Shown here: one piece after another, positions 26,169 through 38,329 of the stretch
Layout of the letters: every line of letters begins with the position of its first letter
Numbering within the stretch: the first letter of the stretch is position 1
Source: Paraphoma chrysanthemicola
Taxonomy: Eukaryota; Ascomycota; Dothideomycetes; Pleosporales; Phaeosphaeriaceae
Assembly: GCA_020744225.1 (NCBI GenBank)
Contig: JAGMWG010000006.1
Location: forward strand, 1,612,001 to 1,676,000
DNA length: 64,000 nt
Direction of reading: 5' to 3'
Program-made: the position numbers and the translations under genes
The notes under the pieces: model-generated
The model's input: only the letters and a program-made list of their open reading frames with translations
Database searches by the model: none
Told to the model about the DNA's origin: nothing

Positions 26169-27112
26169 TGCAACAGGCTCTAAATTGATACTTTGAGAGC
26201 ATGGCTTCGGTGAATGGTCGAGAAGTTGTAAGCATCGACCGCGGCGCAGTGGACGAATACCAACACCCTGATCTTACTTTTCGACCCTCCGTAGCCCAAG
26301 TGGTCAGCTCAGTCGATGGGCATCATATGTATAGGACAGTGCCACCCTTTGCACCGCACGGTCGATGACACGACGAGCCGGATCTCGTTTCCGCAATCTA
26401 CTGCGCCTGAGTCCATGCTGCGGCGGTGTATAGCTGATCAATTAGTGTGGGCATCGATTGCAAGCAGCAATTGGTTCAGGCAGTGCCCGTGCAGCCCGCG
26501 ACGAAAGAAAGTGAAAGGCACCTAGTATGACTCCTAGCACACGGTTAAGACTGTCAAAGAACTGCTGGATAGGGTAAGGATTTTTGTTTTCCAAGAGGCG
26601 GCGGGATGCCGGCCGAGGTTTCATGATTTTCGAATTGCATTCAGCGAGGTTCAGCGGGCTGTGGTGGCATGTGTACAATAAGTAGCATTCGTATGGAACT
26701 GGCCGTGTCTACAGTGCGCAGCAGCAAGGTCTGATGTTGTCTACACTAGGCATGATGAAATGCGCCAGTCCACTATTATTTCCCCCGTTTTCTGTGAGTC
26801 AAACGATTCTTCGTATGTCCAATACGCTGGGTGGTTCCTCTGTCCAACGCACGTCATGAGGCTTAATTCGAATTAATCCGAGCTCAAAACGGTCGCCTTC
26901 AAGCGCGTTGGGTGAGATCATGCCCAAGGCCCCCTCCAGAGACGCGGCGCACGGGCCCTCACACATTCGGTCCCGCATTCTTGGCGTGACTCCCAAAATT
27001 CGTCGGCGTCTTTGATTGTTCTCCAGGCGACAGGAAAGCGCAACGCCCCGAGCCAGCCACACATAAACCCGCGACCCTCCGGCAAGCCCTACTCTCGAGC
27101 ACAGCAGCAGCC
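26169..27112. other. Intergenic, YAK1 to NIP1
   Basis: 944 bases with the YAK1 3' region and the NIP1 promoter. No convincing coding, RNA or repeat element. Confidence 0.5.
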
Positions 27113-29853
27113 ATGTCCCGATTCTTTGCCGCCAGCGACAGCTCTTCCGAAGAGTCCAGCGAGGAGGAGCTCTACTCGGACGAGGACAAGTCTGAGCAGG
27201 AAGACTCGGACAAGGACTCGGATGAGGACGATTCCGACGATGACGACTCGTCGTCCGACTCAGAGGGTGGCGGCGCCAATCGCTTCTTGAAGGACGCCTC
27301 GAGCGACAGCGAGAGCGAGGACGACGACACGAGCAAGGTGCTCAAGAGCGCCAAAGACAAGCGCTTCGACGAGCTCGAGGCGACGATAAGGCAGATTGAG
27401 AACGCACAGAAGATTAACGACTGGGTCGTCATCTCAGACCGTACGTCAGCACCGCAGAGCGCCTTCAAGGCTGCGCTTCCACCATGGCGGGGCACGAGGG
27501 CATGCTAACACGCGCGACACAGAGTTCGACAAGCTGAACCGCCAGGTCCCTACCTTGATCAAGCAGAACGATGGCAAGGTACCGAAGCTGTACATCCAGG
27601 CCATCGCCGACCTCGAGACCATCGTGCTCGAGACACACGAGAAGCAGAAGGTCACGCCCAAGAAGATGAACGCCGTCAACACCCGCGGCTTCAACGCCGT
27701 GCGCCAGAAGGTCAAGAAGCACAACCGCGACTTCCAGAAGGACATCGACCTGTACCGGGAGAACAAGGACGACTTCATGCGCGAGGTCGAGGAGGTCGAG
27801 CAGGCGCCCAAGGAGAAGAAGAAGAAGTCCAAGATCCCGCAGCTCGGCACCGACATTGTTGAGGATGCGACTGACGACGGCTTCATCACAGTCGGCGCTG
27901 GTGGCAAGGCGGTGCAGTACACACCCGAGGGCATCCTCAAGCACCTGCGGTCGATTGTTGAGCAGCGCGGTCGCAAGAATTCCGACAAGCTCGAGCACAT
28001 CCGAACACTGGAGAAGCTATTCGACGTTGCTGTCAACGACTACCAGAAGATCCGTGTTCTGCTCACACTCATCTCTACACGCTTCGACTTGACGTCCGGC
28101 ACGGCAAGCCACATGAACCAGGAACAGTGGAAGCTGTGAGTCCTCAAACCGCCTCTGCTGTCACCAATACTAACAAATAGTAGTGCCGATCAAGAGTTTG
28201 GCAAACTTCTAGAGATCCTCGAGAACACACAGGAGATCGTGGTCATCGAGAACGCCGAGGAGTGGGAGGACGACGAAAAGTTGCCCCCAATTGCACCCGG
28301 CGAGATCTTCCGCATTCCTGGCAGCGTCGTGTCCTTCGCCGAGAGACTCGATGACGAATTAACACGGTCTCTGCAACACATCGACCCTCACACTGCCGAG
28401 TATGTTGAGCGGTTAACAGATGAGGCGTTGCTGTATGCGCAACTCTTGCGTGCACTGATCTACGTTGAGGGACTGAAGAAGAACGCAAGCCTCGAGCTGC
28501 CACAGGAGTCGCTCAATCGCGTTGTCATGCGCCGATTGGAGCATGTCTACTTCAAGGTCAGTGCCTCTACGAACCATCCACAGACACCTGCTAACATCTC
28601 TGCAGCCGTCCCAGGTCGTCACAATCATGGAGGCGAACAGCTGGAAGGCGATCCCGGACAGCCTCGACTCCGAAGTAACCCCTCGCGCCATCTCTAACGA
28701 CACCACCTCTCTCGTTCAGACTCTCAGCACATACCTCTTCCAGTACAGCGAAGGCATCATCCGTGCCCGCGCCATGCTCTGCCAGATCTATTTCCTCGCC
28801 CTCCACGACCACTACTACAAGGCCCGCGATATGATGCTCATGTCTCATCTCCAGGAGACAATCAGCAACTTCGACGTCAACACCCAGATTCTCTTCAACC
28901 GCGCGCTCGTTCAAGTTGGTCTCTGCGCATTCCGTGCAGGATTAGTGTATGAGGCCCAGACATCGCTTCAGGAAATCTGCGGTAGCAATAGGCAGAAGGA
29001 GCTACTTGCACAGGGTCTGCAGATGCAGCGATTCTCACAAATCTCGCCCGAGCAGGAGCGCCTCGAGCGCCAACGACAACTCCCCTTCCACATGCATATC
29101 AACCTCGAGCTGCTAGAGTGCGTCTACTTGACCTGCTCCATGTTGCTTGAGATCCCTCTCCTCGCACAGCTTGGTTCGTCACCGGACCTAAGGAAGCGCG
29201 TCATCAGCAAGACCTACCGCCGCCTCTTAGAATACCATGAGCGACAGATCTTCACCGGTCCGCCTGAGAACACGCGCGATCATGTCATGCAGGCGTCGAA
29301 AGCGCTCTCCGCTGGCGAATGGAAGAAGGCCGCTGAGTTCATCAACTCGATCAAAATCTGGGAGCTGATTGCCAACTCAGAGAAGATCAAGGAGATGCTT
29401 TCTGCACAGATCCAAGAAGAGGGTCTACGGACATACCTCTTCACCTACGCACCTTTCTACGACACACTCGCCGTCTCGACATTGTCGTCCATGTTTGAGC
29501 TTTCGGAGCGCAAGGTCTCGGCTGTGGTGTCAAAGATGATTTCACACGAAGAGCTCGCCGCTGCTCTTGATCAAGTCAACTCGGCCATCATCTTCAGGAA
29601 GGGCGTTGAGCTTTCAAGACTACAGACTCTTGCCCTCAGTCTGTCAGACAAGGCCTCTGGCCTCATCGAGTCGAACGAAAAGACGCTCGAGCAACGCACA
29701 CAAGGCACTGCCAACGCCTTTGAGAGGCAAGGTGGTCGCGGAAGAGGAGGCGGACGAGGAGGCAACCGTGGTGGTCGAGGCGGAGGCATGCCGCGTGGTG
29801 GACGGAATCAGCAGTTCACTGGTGGTGCCCTGGGACGCGCCATCCAGGCTTAA
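27113..29853 (+). CDS. nip1: Translation initiation factor eIF3 subunit c (NIP1)
   Basis: A core subunit of eIF3, the scaffold that brings the 43S complex together on the 40S ribosome. It has four exons (27113-27440, 27523-28135, 28181 or 28184-28556, 28606-29853) and about 854 residues, normal for fungal eIF3c. The N-terminus (about 1-80) is a strongly acidic Ser/Asp/Glu tract as in other Nip1 proteins, where it contacts eIF1 and eIF5. The eIF3c N-terminal domain follows, then a C-terminal PCI domain (block ending FELSERKVSAVVSKM) and an RGG-rich basic tail. The third exon has two acceptors three bases apart. It is a housekeeping gene with a short intron pattern typical of the region. Confidence 0.95.
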
Positions 29854-30199
29854 GAGGCTGATGGTGCGGATGAATAGCTGGGCGGGTCATGCATGGCGAA
29901 ATAGGCTTTGATGTGGATTGCGATTTGCAATCTCATGGTTAATGTGATTGATGGTTTTCACATAGGCATCATGATAGAGTAAGTGCATTGAATGAAAAAG
30001 TAACAAGTCCAATGCCTCATGCATTGCAAGGAAGCAATGTCTACAGGACTGACAAGTGTTTATGTACGCGTACGAGCAATGCGAGTCGTTGCGTAGAAGA
30101 AAGTCTCTATGGCCATCTATGCTCTTATGTTGGCTATAACGCCGGGTATCATCTAACTACGATTGCTCCCCACCCCTCTAACCCTCCTGCACAGCAACC
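29854..30199. other. Convergent 3' intergenic, NIP1 / SNF8
   Basis: 346 bases between two stop codons of genes pointing at each other. It must hold both polyadenylation regions. Nothing else is seen. Confidence 0.5.
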
Positions 30200-31000
30200 T
30201 TACACCCCCGAACTCGTCGCACTGATGAATGCCGGACTCCAATACTCATTCTCGCCCGCCTGCGTATCCACCCAGACCAAACTATCCGCCATCAAATCCT
30301 CAACGACAGCATGCGCCCGGGGTCTCTCCCAGTTCAAATTCAACTGCAGCATGCTGACGGTCACGTAGCCCAGGACCTGTATGGCTTCCAATACGGTGCT
30401 CTGATCCGTGTTCAATTCCTTGGGCACGCTGCGTATCAAGCTGCGGTGGCCGATTTTCATAAGACTGAAACACGAACCCAGCGGCGCGAGCGAGTCGACA
30501 GCACGCTTGATGTCGTCGTCGCTGACTTGCATGCCGCCGCCTATTCCTCTGCCCTTTTGGATGCGTGCTTTGAGATCGCTGACGGATATCAGGCCGCCGT
30601 TCTCGCTGCGTGTTGCGCGGCATTCCTCGACGACGAGCACGCCGAGATTGAAGTAGAAATCATTGACACTGCCGCCGAGTAGTTGCGCCCATATACTCTC
30701 CCCTCCAGCCGTCCCACTGCCGCCGTCTTTGTTGTCCCGGTGGTAGCTCGATGCCAGAAAATCAATGTTCAGCGCCGAGCACATGCGCGCAAATTCGGCG
30801 CGGAAGGCCGGGTTGGCGCGAATGTCTTTGGAGTGTGTGAGGGCAAAGTTGTGCAAGAGGGACTGGAAGACGGAGAGTTGGGTTTCGAGGGATTGGGCGT
30901 TGCGGGTGCGGAGTGCGGCGCCGTGCGAGGTGTAGTGGTGGTTTTGGAGGCCGCGGGAGGAGAGCGACGAGAGGCCGGGGGTGCGGCGGCGGTGGTCCAT
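30200..31000 (-). CDS. vps22: ESCRT-II subunit Vps22/SNF8 (EAP30)
   Basis: A subunit of the ESCRT-II complex, which sorts ubiquitinated cargo into multivesicular endosomes together with Vps25 and Vps36. Single exon, 266 residues, close to the usual 230-260. The EAP30 signature is clear: an N-terminal helix with FQSLLHNFALTHSKDIR, then two winged-helix domains, with ISVSDLKARIQKGRG marking the first and VLGYVTVSMLQLNLNWER the second. The start codon at 31000 precedes the usual basic MDHRRR-type leader. It is divergent from AAR2. The C-terminus is complete. Confidence 0.95.
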   Translation of the reverse strand: MDHRRRTPGLSSLSSRGLQNHHYTSHGAALRTRNAQSLETQLSVFQSLLHNFALTHSKDIRANPAFRAEFARMCSALNIDFLASSYHRDNKDGGSGTAGGESIWAQLLGGSVNDFYFNLGVLVVEECRATRSENGGLISVSDLKARIQKGRGIGGGMQVSDDDIKRAVDSLAPLGSCFSLMKIGHRSLIRSVPKELNTDQSTVLEAIQVLGYVTVSMLQLNLNWERPRAHAVVEDLMADSLVWVDTQAGENEYWSPAFISATSSGV

Positions 31001-31831
31001 TGTGTGGTGAGTGGTACTGGGGACCGACGTGGTGGATGTTGTGGTTGTGAGCTGGGAGCTCGGGTGGGGTGGCGAGGTTTGGCTCCTGTCGTGAAACTTT
31101 GAGTGCCTGCCAGAGTACTCAACCGCTGCAGCAGTACCTTAACGCAGCATGTCTTGTCACCCGTGCAACAGCGGCTCACTATACAGCTGCATGCAAGGTC
31201 GTTGTCGTCAAGGTCACACAGGCAACCGGCAGCGCGGGACAGTGGGGTTGGTAACCAGCGGTAAGACGTTCCGCAACCGCGTGCTGATCAGGTCTAGACA
31301 AAACGATGTTCGCGAGAAGCACTCATGAAACAGGTATGATTCCGGGCCGCATGCACCTTGGAAGGCCACTCGAGATGAAGTCGAAGCAGATCTTTGCCGG
31401 CTTCCCTGGAGAGCGACACAACTATTACTCAATGACGTAAGGCGGCGATTCGGTCGCAGGTCGGTCGTGCTTTCCCGGCTGGCCTATGCCCACTCTTGTG
31501 CGCAACGCCGATGGTATGGCTTCTTCACTACTGTCCTGGCAATATTAGACTGCATGTTGGCCCTTCATGGCAGGTGTTGGTAATCCTCGTCATCCGGTTG
31601 CCTCACGCTCCATCTGCTCTTCACTGTACAAGTAGTTCTCTTTTTTTCACAGCACCTTGCAGGGATTTCACGGGTCGCTCCGAACTAGGCATCTAATCAC
31701 ACGTGTTGCCGCACCGTTCCTGGCCTCTGATGTTGCCCATAACTTCTCTTCTCGACTCGAGCTTTACCAAACACATTCCTTCCAAGATTCTGCGGCACAC
31801 GTGGTTTGAGGAGTTGTTCTACAGCTCCACC
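31001..31831. other. Divergent intergenic, SNF8 / AAR2
   Basis: 831 bases containing both promoters. The frame of AAR2 is open upstream to about 31703, but only non-ATG codons and one unconserved ATG occur there, so I treat this as 5' leader. Confidence 0.5.
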
Positions 31832-33145
31832 ATGTCGCCCACGACTATAAATAATTGTATACTACTTTTAAATCTCCCACCAAAGGCGCTCGCTGGCATC
31901 GATCTCCTGTCCTTCACAACCTCACCCCGGTTTCACGGCATCAAAAATGTTCCCCCAGGACTGCACTTTGTGTTCGCGGCGAGTGACAGCACGCTCTCAG
32001 TGAGGCACGGGGCGTGGTTATATGTCAGTCCAGGCCAAGGCTCACCGCAAGTTTTTGTGAAAAAGTGGGATGAGCATACCGAGGATCTGGTGGCGGAGAC
32101 AGCACAAGCAGAAGTACTGAGGTGGAAGGCGAATCTTGGCAGCATATGGAAAGACGGCTTAACTCCATATCGACAAACTGTACAGGAAGGCGATTCGGGA
32201 GCGGAAAATAACTTGTCAGAGGAATCTACAGACTGGGACAGCCTCACATCACGCATCACACCGACCTTACTATCGCGGATATGTGGGCTGAATCCTGATC
32301 ATTGGAGTCTAACATCCGCATCATCCGCTACACAAGATCTCGATCAAATACCGGGCCTGGAGCTAAGCAACAGTATGCTACATCCGGAGAAGGAACTTAA
32401 ATTTCTGCCCATTGATCTGAAGATGACGTGGAGAGAAGGAGCCACCGGACGGGAACGAACAGAGGCTGCACAAGACCGATCATGGTTCCTGGGTGATCTG
32501 GTAGAGAACCATTGCCAGGCGACCGACAAGCGAGGGCGAGAATTCGAGATTCTGGGCGAGCTGCAGTTCGCATTCCTAATGGTCCTGACGCTGAACAACA
32601 ATTCGTGTCTGGAGCAGTGGAAGCGGATCCTACAGTTACTCTTCACCTGCACACAAGCAATCAAGGAGCGTTCCAGCTTCTTCTTAGAGCTGCTCAAAAT
32701 TCTCCGCACGCAGCTCGGGCACTGCGCAGACACCGAGGCCGGCCTATTCGACTTGAATGAGGTTGGCGGAGGATTCCTGAGGCCATTGTTCACGCAGTTC
32801 CGAAGTAGTCTGGACGAATTCGACGGCAAATGGAAGTCTGATCTTGTAGACGAGTTGGAGGATTTGCAGGACTACCTCCACAAGTCTTTTGGATGGGAGC
32901 TCGACGGTACATATCTCAAGCGCGGGCTGCTCGAACTTGAGGACGGAGAACGTGTTGAGATGGACATGAACGGCGCAGATGCCGACGACGAGTTAGGTGA
33001 CTACGCGCCCGTGGTAGTGGAGTTGACACCCGAGCAACTCAAGCTATTGAACGGGAGCGACATCGGTCATGCAAAGGGCGTGGTTGGAGGGGCGGAAGAT
33101 TCTGAAGAGGAGGCTGATCTCGACGACATGGATACCCGATACTGA
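31832..33145 (+). CDS. aar2: U5 snRNP assembly factor AAR2
   Basis: AAR2 binds Prp8 in the cytoplasm during U5 snRNP biogenesis and is replaced by Brr2 in the nucleus. Single exon, 437 residues. The N-terminal beta-domain is recognisable from LLLLNLPPKALAGIDLLSF and the glycine/proline-rich HGIKNVPPGLHFVF block, followed by the helical domain with repeated FLELLKILRTQL-type helices. I chose the ATG at 31832 (context CACCATGTC) because it directly precedes the conserved start; the frame extends about 43 codons upstream with no conserved sequence. The C-terminus is acidic. This identification rests on family patterns, not on a search. Confidence 0.88.
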   Translation: MSPTTINNCILLLNLPPKALAGIDLLSFTTSPRFHGIKNVPPGLHFVFAASDSTLSVRHGAWLYVSPGQGSPQVFVKKWDEHTEDLVAETAQAEVLRWKANLGSIWKDGLTPYRQTVQEGDSGAENNLSEESTDWDSLTSRITPTLLSRICGLNPDHWSLTSASSATQDLDQIPGLELSNSMLHPEKELKFLPIDLKMTWREGATGRERTEAAQDRSWFLGDLVENHCQATDKRGREFEILGELQFAFLMVLTLNNNSCLEQWKRILQLLFTCTQAIKERSSFFLELLKILRTQLGHCADTEAGLFDLNEVGGGFLRPLFTQFRSSLDEFDGKWKSDLVDELEDLQDYLHKSFGWELDGTYLKRGLLELEDGERVEMDMNGADADDELGDYAPVVVELTPEQLKLLNGSDIGHAKGVVGGAEDSEEEADLDDMDTRY

Positions 33146-34341
33146 ATCGATAGTCCGTGCATGGCGACCGGTGAGTCGATTGGGGAGTCCGGTTCCCGTC
33201 ACATTGCCGCTAGTACGAGTAATGCGAAAGAATGTAATGACCAGTTCCCACACCAATGCGTGTACACTTGCCATATAAAGCATACATACTGCACGTTGAC
33301 ACCTCCATTAGGACATGTTGTGCGCTACACTCACACCTCTACATAATGCAGCGCGAATATTGCCGAGCCAAGCTCTACGCGTATTCACATTGCACATGTA
33401 GCTGCTAAAAGGGCCGCGGTGCATTACAACGTTTGCTCTGGAACCCTACACGCACGCGAAGGTTTCTGGGAGTGTCACACCAGGCATTTTGAGATGCAGC
33501 AGAAGCGCTTTGTTGTTATGCTCCCAGCTCGCAGTTGTACAACTTTTGAGCAGGCGGTGCACGTGAAACCCTGGCTAGGCTCTTTCTCAAAATAGCGAGG
33601 CGGTAACGCCTGCAGGAACCGCCAATCTCTCGGCGGCCTCTTCCTTGCAACAACGCGGATCTTCCCTCGGTCGCAGGCAGCACAGCCTTGTGAACCATGA
33701 CACCCGCAACCTTCTCAAGGCTGACATTGTAGACCCCGCGTTGTGATGGTCAAACAGTGGCAAACCTCACAATCGCATGGCAATGGGAAGCCTCAAACGT
33801 TCACAATCGAACCCTGCATACGCCCACTTCCGAATTCGCGTTGTGGCCCCCAAATGCAGAACAGCAGGGGAGATTGCAGGCGCCAACTTCGCTTCGGCCT
33901 GCACAACCACTGGCTATCTTTCTCCACGTCTGCAGCACTCGGGACTGCATCGTGCCATGTCACGTCCCCGGCGCTGAGGCTGAAGCGCCTTGATGAATGA
34001 TACGACGTGTAAAAGATGCGCGTGTCTGATTGGCTGTGTCCACTCAGCTGAGCCAAACGAGCCAGTGATCGTCGCGCGGAATGAGGGCTGTGCGGGCTTG
34101 ACACAAGGCTACGCCCCCTAGGCGTTGGGAGGGTGGTGCGCCTGAAGAGATTTGTTAAAACCCGAGTCGACGCCGGATTTGTGGTCGAGGGTTTCTGTTT
34201 GCGTGCTGCTGTGAATCTCTTCAGCTGTATTTGAATCCTGAATCAACCTGTTCGCAACTTCACCTTCTACCATCCAATTGAGAACTCGCACATCTACAAC
34301 TACTGCATTACGCGGACAAGACTTTCCTCACAACCGCCAAA
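33146..34341. other. Intergenic, AAR2 to LITAF gene
   Basis: 1.2 kb with no supported gene. Overlapping short frames occur in several registers, none with family resemblance. The last 150 bases are CT-rich with a CAAAATGG start context, typical of a fungal promoter and leader. Confidence 0.5.
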
Positions 34342-35113
34342 ATGGAGAAAACAGGTGGTGAGTAGCTCCTTTGCTCCTATGCGCGGTCGCGACGTGCTTT
34401 GCTGCTCGTGAAGCAAGACCACAGCAAATACGAGCAGCAAAGACCGTGTCGTGAAACTGCTATATGATTTAGCAACGCCTTTCGCGCTTCAGACCCCCAA
34501 CTAACATCTTTACAGTTCCCATGCAGCAATACCCCCAGTCGCCCGACGTGACAGGCCAGCCTCAGCCTCCCGTCTACCACCAAGACCCCAACGCCGCGCA
34601 ATACCAGCAAACCCAGCAGCCCATGTACGCACAACAGCCACCCCAACAGTACGCCGGCTCGCCGCCCCCTCAGATGCACCCCCAAGGCGCGTACATGTCT
34701 CCACAGGCCACTGGCCAGGTGCAGCAGCCCGGTATGCCACCTCAGCAACCGGGCATGCCTCCCCAGCAGCAAAGCGGAACAGTCTACCAGAATGCGACTC
34801 CGATTGCGAGCTTGGGACGCGGACCTGCGCCGGCTGATTGCCCTGCGTGCGGACAGCGGGCGATGACGAACGTTGCGTTTGAGACTGGAAATACTACACA
34901 GTGAGTCAACTTATTCGAGAGACAAGGTCATTTGAACGGAAACTAATAGAGTGCAGTGCTTGGGCCGCTGGTCTCTGCTGCTTCTGCTGCTTGGGCTGCA
35001 TTCCCTACGTGATGAACTCGCTCAAGGACGTTCAGCACAAGTGCGGGCGCTGCGGCGTCTTGCTCGCGACCTGGCATCGCAGCGGCACGACCGAGGTGCA
35101 CATCCATTCCTAG
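34342..35113 (+). CDS. LITAF-domain zinc-binding membrane protein
   Basis: A small protein with a C-terminal LITAF (SIMPLE-like) domain, which binds zinc and inserts one side into endosomal or plasma membrane. Three exons: a 16-base first exon 34342-34357, then 34516-34900 and 34957-35113; 185 residues. The first exon encodes only MEKTG plus one base. Residues 6-105 are Pro/Gln/Tyr-rich and disordered. The domain has the first CxxC in DCPACGQ near residue 112, a short hydrophobic membrane-associated segment rich in Cys (GLCCFCCLGCIPYVM), and the second CxxC in HKCGRCGVLLATW near the end. LITAF proteins act in endolysosomal sorting in animals; the fungal role is not known to me. Confidence 0.9.
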
Positions 35114-36096
35114 GCGGATCGAACGATGCGCAACGTGACGCACCGCGCGTATACACAAGGTCGGAAGGTGGTTCGCGAAGAGCGTCTGGTGGGAGAGGAG
35201 GACATTGATACCCTTGGTGGAGAGGATCCGGCGCATTCTTGAACCTATACAATGCAGTGCTCTTTTGAGGCAGACCTATGAGTGCTTCTATATGTCTTTT
35301 GTAGTTTTTAGAAATGCCAGCTGGCGAGAAAATCGATAATGCACGTTCACATCAGTCTGCAGTCCACAAAGTCGTGGTTGAATCTGCTCCAAAGAGTGCT
35401 GATCTCGTCTTGCTCCAGAGGAAGGTGTACCGAAATGTTATTTTCTGCATCGCGATCTCCATCCTCTGACGTCACCCACACCTCACAAATCCCAATCGCG
35501 CATCCACAACAAACGGCAAACGGCATCGTAAAGGCTGCACTCACCGTTTCATCTCATTGATCCCGGCACCACAATGCCGTTATGCCATCATCAGCCACCG
35601 CTAACCCCCAACCAAGCTTCTACCAAGCTTTTGCCAACTTCCAACATTTGACGCTTCTATGCCTCAAGGAGGCTGGGATCGCCTTTTCTGCCCGCATCAC
35701 CACCTCATCATGCTTCCTGATGCGGAGTCTGCAGTGGCTGTCTGCCAGGATCAAGGCAGGCTTGTGGCGCATAAGGGCCCGATTGAGTGGATGTGTAGAG
35801 GGTAGGTGCGCAAGGCATGATGTCGTTGTTTGCAGACGTGTGACGGGAGGAGATTGCTGTCGGGGGAAGGGGGTATATAGCCTCGTGCGGTGGGTAATTG
35901 TGTGTCTAGTCAGTTCAGATTCGTTCCATTACTCTGCTGTTTCGACGTCGGATACGTCATTTGTTGTTGTTTGTTTGCTCGTGCTTCTTCCACGATAAAG
36001 CATCAACACCACACGCCACGCCACGAGAAACTACTACGTTCCTCGTTGTGTTGCACCAAGTAAACAATCACAGCCTCATCGAACCAAGAGACGACA
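35114..36096. other. Intergenic, LITAF gene to PAP2 gene
   Basis: 983 bases containing the LITAF gene 3' region and the promoter of the phosphatase. No supported gene or RNA. Confidence 0.5.
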
Positions 36097-37480
36097 ATGG
36101 GTTTCTTCAACAGGCGTCCTGCCCCCATGGCAGCAGACACCACGACTGCGACTGGTACTCATCACCACGAGAAGAAGAGCGGTATCTTTGGCCGCAAGGA
36201 GCCCAGGATGACATCTCATGGCTCGCCGTCGCACAACAGCAGGCCGACCTTTGGACAGTGGATCAAGGCTACCGCACTTGATATTGTTACTATGGCTGTG
36301 ATGGGTGCGATCGGTCTGGGTGTCTACATGGCTGATCCAGCGCCGAGTCGCAGTTTCCCAATCACCTTCTCGGATGGCGAGATTGTGTATCCCGAGTTTG
36401 CGTACCCTCTTCGCAATGAGGTAAGCCACTATACTGTCCATTGTATAATGATCGTCCACTGACTTGACATAGATCATCCCTATCTGGGCAGCTGCTCTCA
36501 TGGCCTTCTTCATCCCTTTTGTCGTCTTTTTGATTGTTCAGATTCGCGCACGAAGCTTCTGGGACGTCAACAACGCTACCATTGGCCTGCTCTACTCTTT
36601 GATCAGCGCTGCTGTCTTCCAGGTCTTCATCAAGTGGCTCATCGGTGGTCTGCGTCCTCACTTCCTCGCTGTGTGCAAGCCTGTCATTCCAGAAGGTCTG
36701 AACGTCGGCGGTGCATACAACAACAACGAAAACGGCGTTACTGGTAATGTTGCCAACGGATATCGCCAGATCATGTTCGACCGCAGCATTTGCACTGGCG
36801 ACCAGAACGAGATCAACGATAGCTTGGAGTCGATGCCGTCTGGCCACACCACGGCTGCATTTGCTGGCTTTATCTTCCTGTACCTCTACCTCAACGCCAA
36901 GTTGAAGGTCTTTGCAAACTATCATCCCGCCATGTGGAAATTAATTGCGATATATGCCCCGGTTCTCGGAGCCTGTTTGATCGGTGGTGCGCTCACCATT
37001 GACGAGTATCACAATTGGTAAGTCTTCTCCCACTTGTCCACTCAAGAATAATGCTAACATTACTTCAGGTACGACATTCTCGCCGGTGCTGTCATCGGTA
37101 CGGTTATGGCTTTCAGCTCCTACCGTATGGTATTCGCTTCCGTCTGGGACTTCCGCTTCAACCACATCCCGCTGCTCCGTCAACCCTTTGTCTACGGCGC
37201 CGGTGCCTCGTCCTTCGACGGCTTCCACGACACTGTTTGGACACGCAAGGCCGGCTGGGGCACACACGACGGCAGCAGCTGGGGCGGCGCGCCATTCGAT
37301 GCCGCCGATGGCCCGAGGGGCACAATGGCGCCGCATCCTGAGGGCCTGATGCATGGGCATCATACAAGCCATGGCAGCACCGGCAGTCGCGTGCCGAGGA
37401 AGCCAATTGGCGTGCATACAAGCGGACGACATGGCGAGGGGATGATGGGTAATGGTCGGCATGGTGAGCAGATGGTGTAA
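36097..37480 (+). CDS. PAP2-family lipid phosphatase (DPP1/LPP1-like)
   Basis: An integral membrane phosphatase of the type that dephosphorylates phosphatidate or diacylglycerol pyrophosphate. Three exons (36097-36420, 36473-37017, 37069-37480), 426 residues. After a His/Ser-rich cytosolic N-terminus, several hydrophobic helices are visible. Catalytic motif C1 KWLIGGLRP lies near residue 161 and C2 PSGHTTAA near 231. Motif C3, normally SRxxxxxHxxxD, reads ALTIDEYHNWYD near 285: the nucleophilic His and the Asp are present but the SR pair is AL. The C-terminal 90 residues are Gly/His-rich and probably disordered. Location in ER, Golgi or vacuole membrane is inferred from yeast relatives. Confidence 0.92.
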
Positions 37481-38329
37481 ACGCTTGATGAGGAGATCAG
37501 CGTTAGGGCACTATTATGATCAAATCGTAATTTGATATTACGATGGAAAGAAAGCGAGTATGGAGTATTGCATTTCATGATACCTCGAGGATGGATGGGA
37601 TCCTGCTTCGTTTAATCTAGCGAAGGCGCAATTTGGAGTTTCTACATGTTTGAGTAGCGATTGAGTATGGCATGGAAGTGCATTTGAAGCTTAATGAATA
37701 CCTCAAACAAAAATCACACGAAAAACACGTGAAGTAATCACGTCGTTTTATACCTCTTTGCCTCCGGTCGCTCACTTCATTTAGAGTGTGCTTCAAGCAC
37801 TCTTCACTCTCAACAGTCGTACATATCTGCATGCCACGACCGCTCTTGATACCGTAACGATACTACTTATTCTCACATGTTGTCTTGTTCATTTTTCACC
37901 CTTGCTGCTGCGCGAAGGTATACAGCTTTTTTCAAAGCTACTTGAACCTGGTATACGCCTGGCTGGAGGGAGCCATGCACTTCTGTAATATTTCAGGGTC
38001 AGCACTTGTCAACGTTCATGTGCGTCTAACAAGTAGTGCACCACAAGAAATAGCTAAATAGATAGACGCGATGAAAGGTTTTAGAAAGATGTATTGTATT
38101 TTTATGTCCAAAACGCGCAAAGACAACCGGGTATCTCGTTTCATCAGTAGAAAAAATATATATAAACCAAAGAGAGAGAGAGCTTTGGGCAAAAAACAAA
38201 AGGCACATGATCCATCCCATTATCCCCGGCTCGAATCGTACAGCTTTGGTAGCCACCGAGCCGAGGACGACTCAATGCTCCTACTTTTTGGTCTCGAGTA
38301 CATATCCAACACGGCAGAGTAAGAATTGA
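37481..38329. other. Convergent 3' intergenic
   Basis: 849 bases between the stop of the PAP2 gene (plus) and the stop of the 38330-40921 gene (minus). It is AT-richer, with several T-runs and a short GA run near 38175. No gene is supported. Confidence 0.5.

Noticed and set aside
31703..31831. N-terminal extension of AAR2
   Set aside because: It begins with GTG; the conserved AAR2 start follows the ATG at 31832, which has a good context.
38190..38260. tRNA-like B-box (GGCTCGAATC)
   Set aside because: No A-box at the proper distance and no cloverleaf could be formed by eye.
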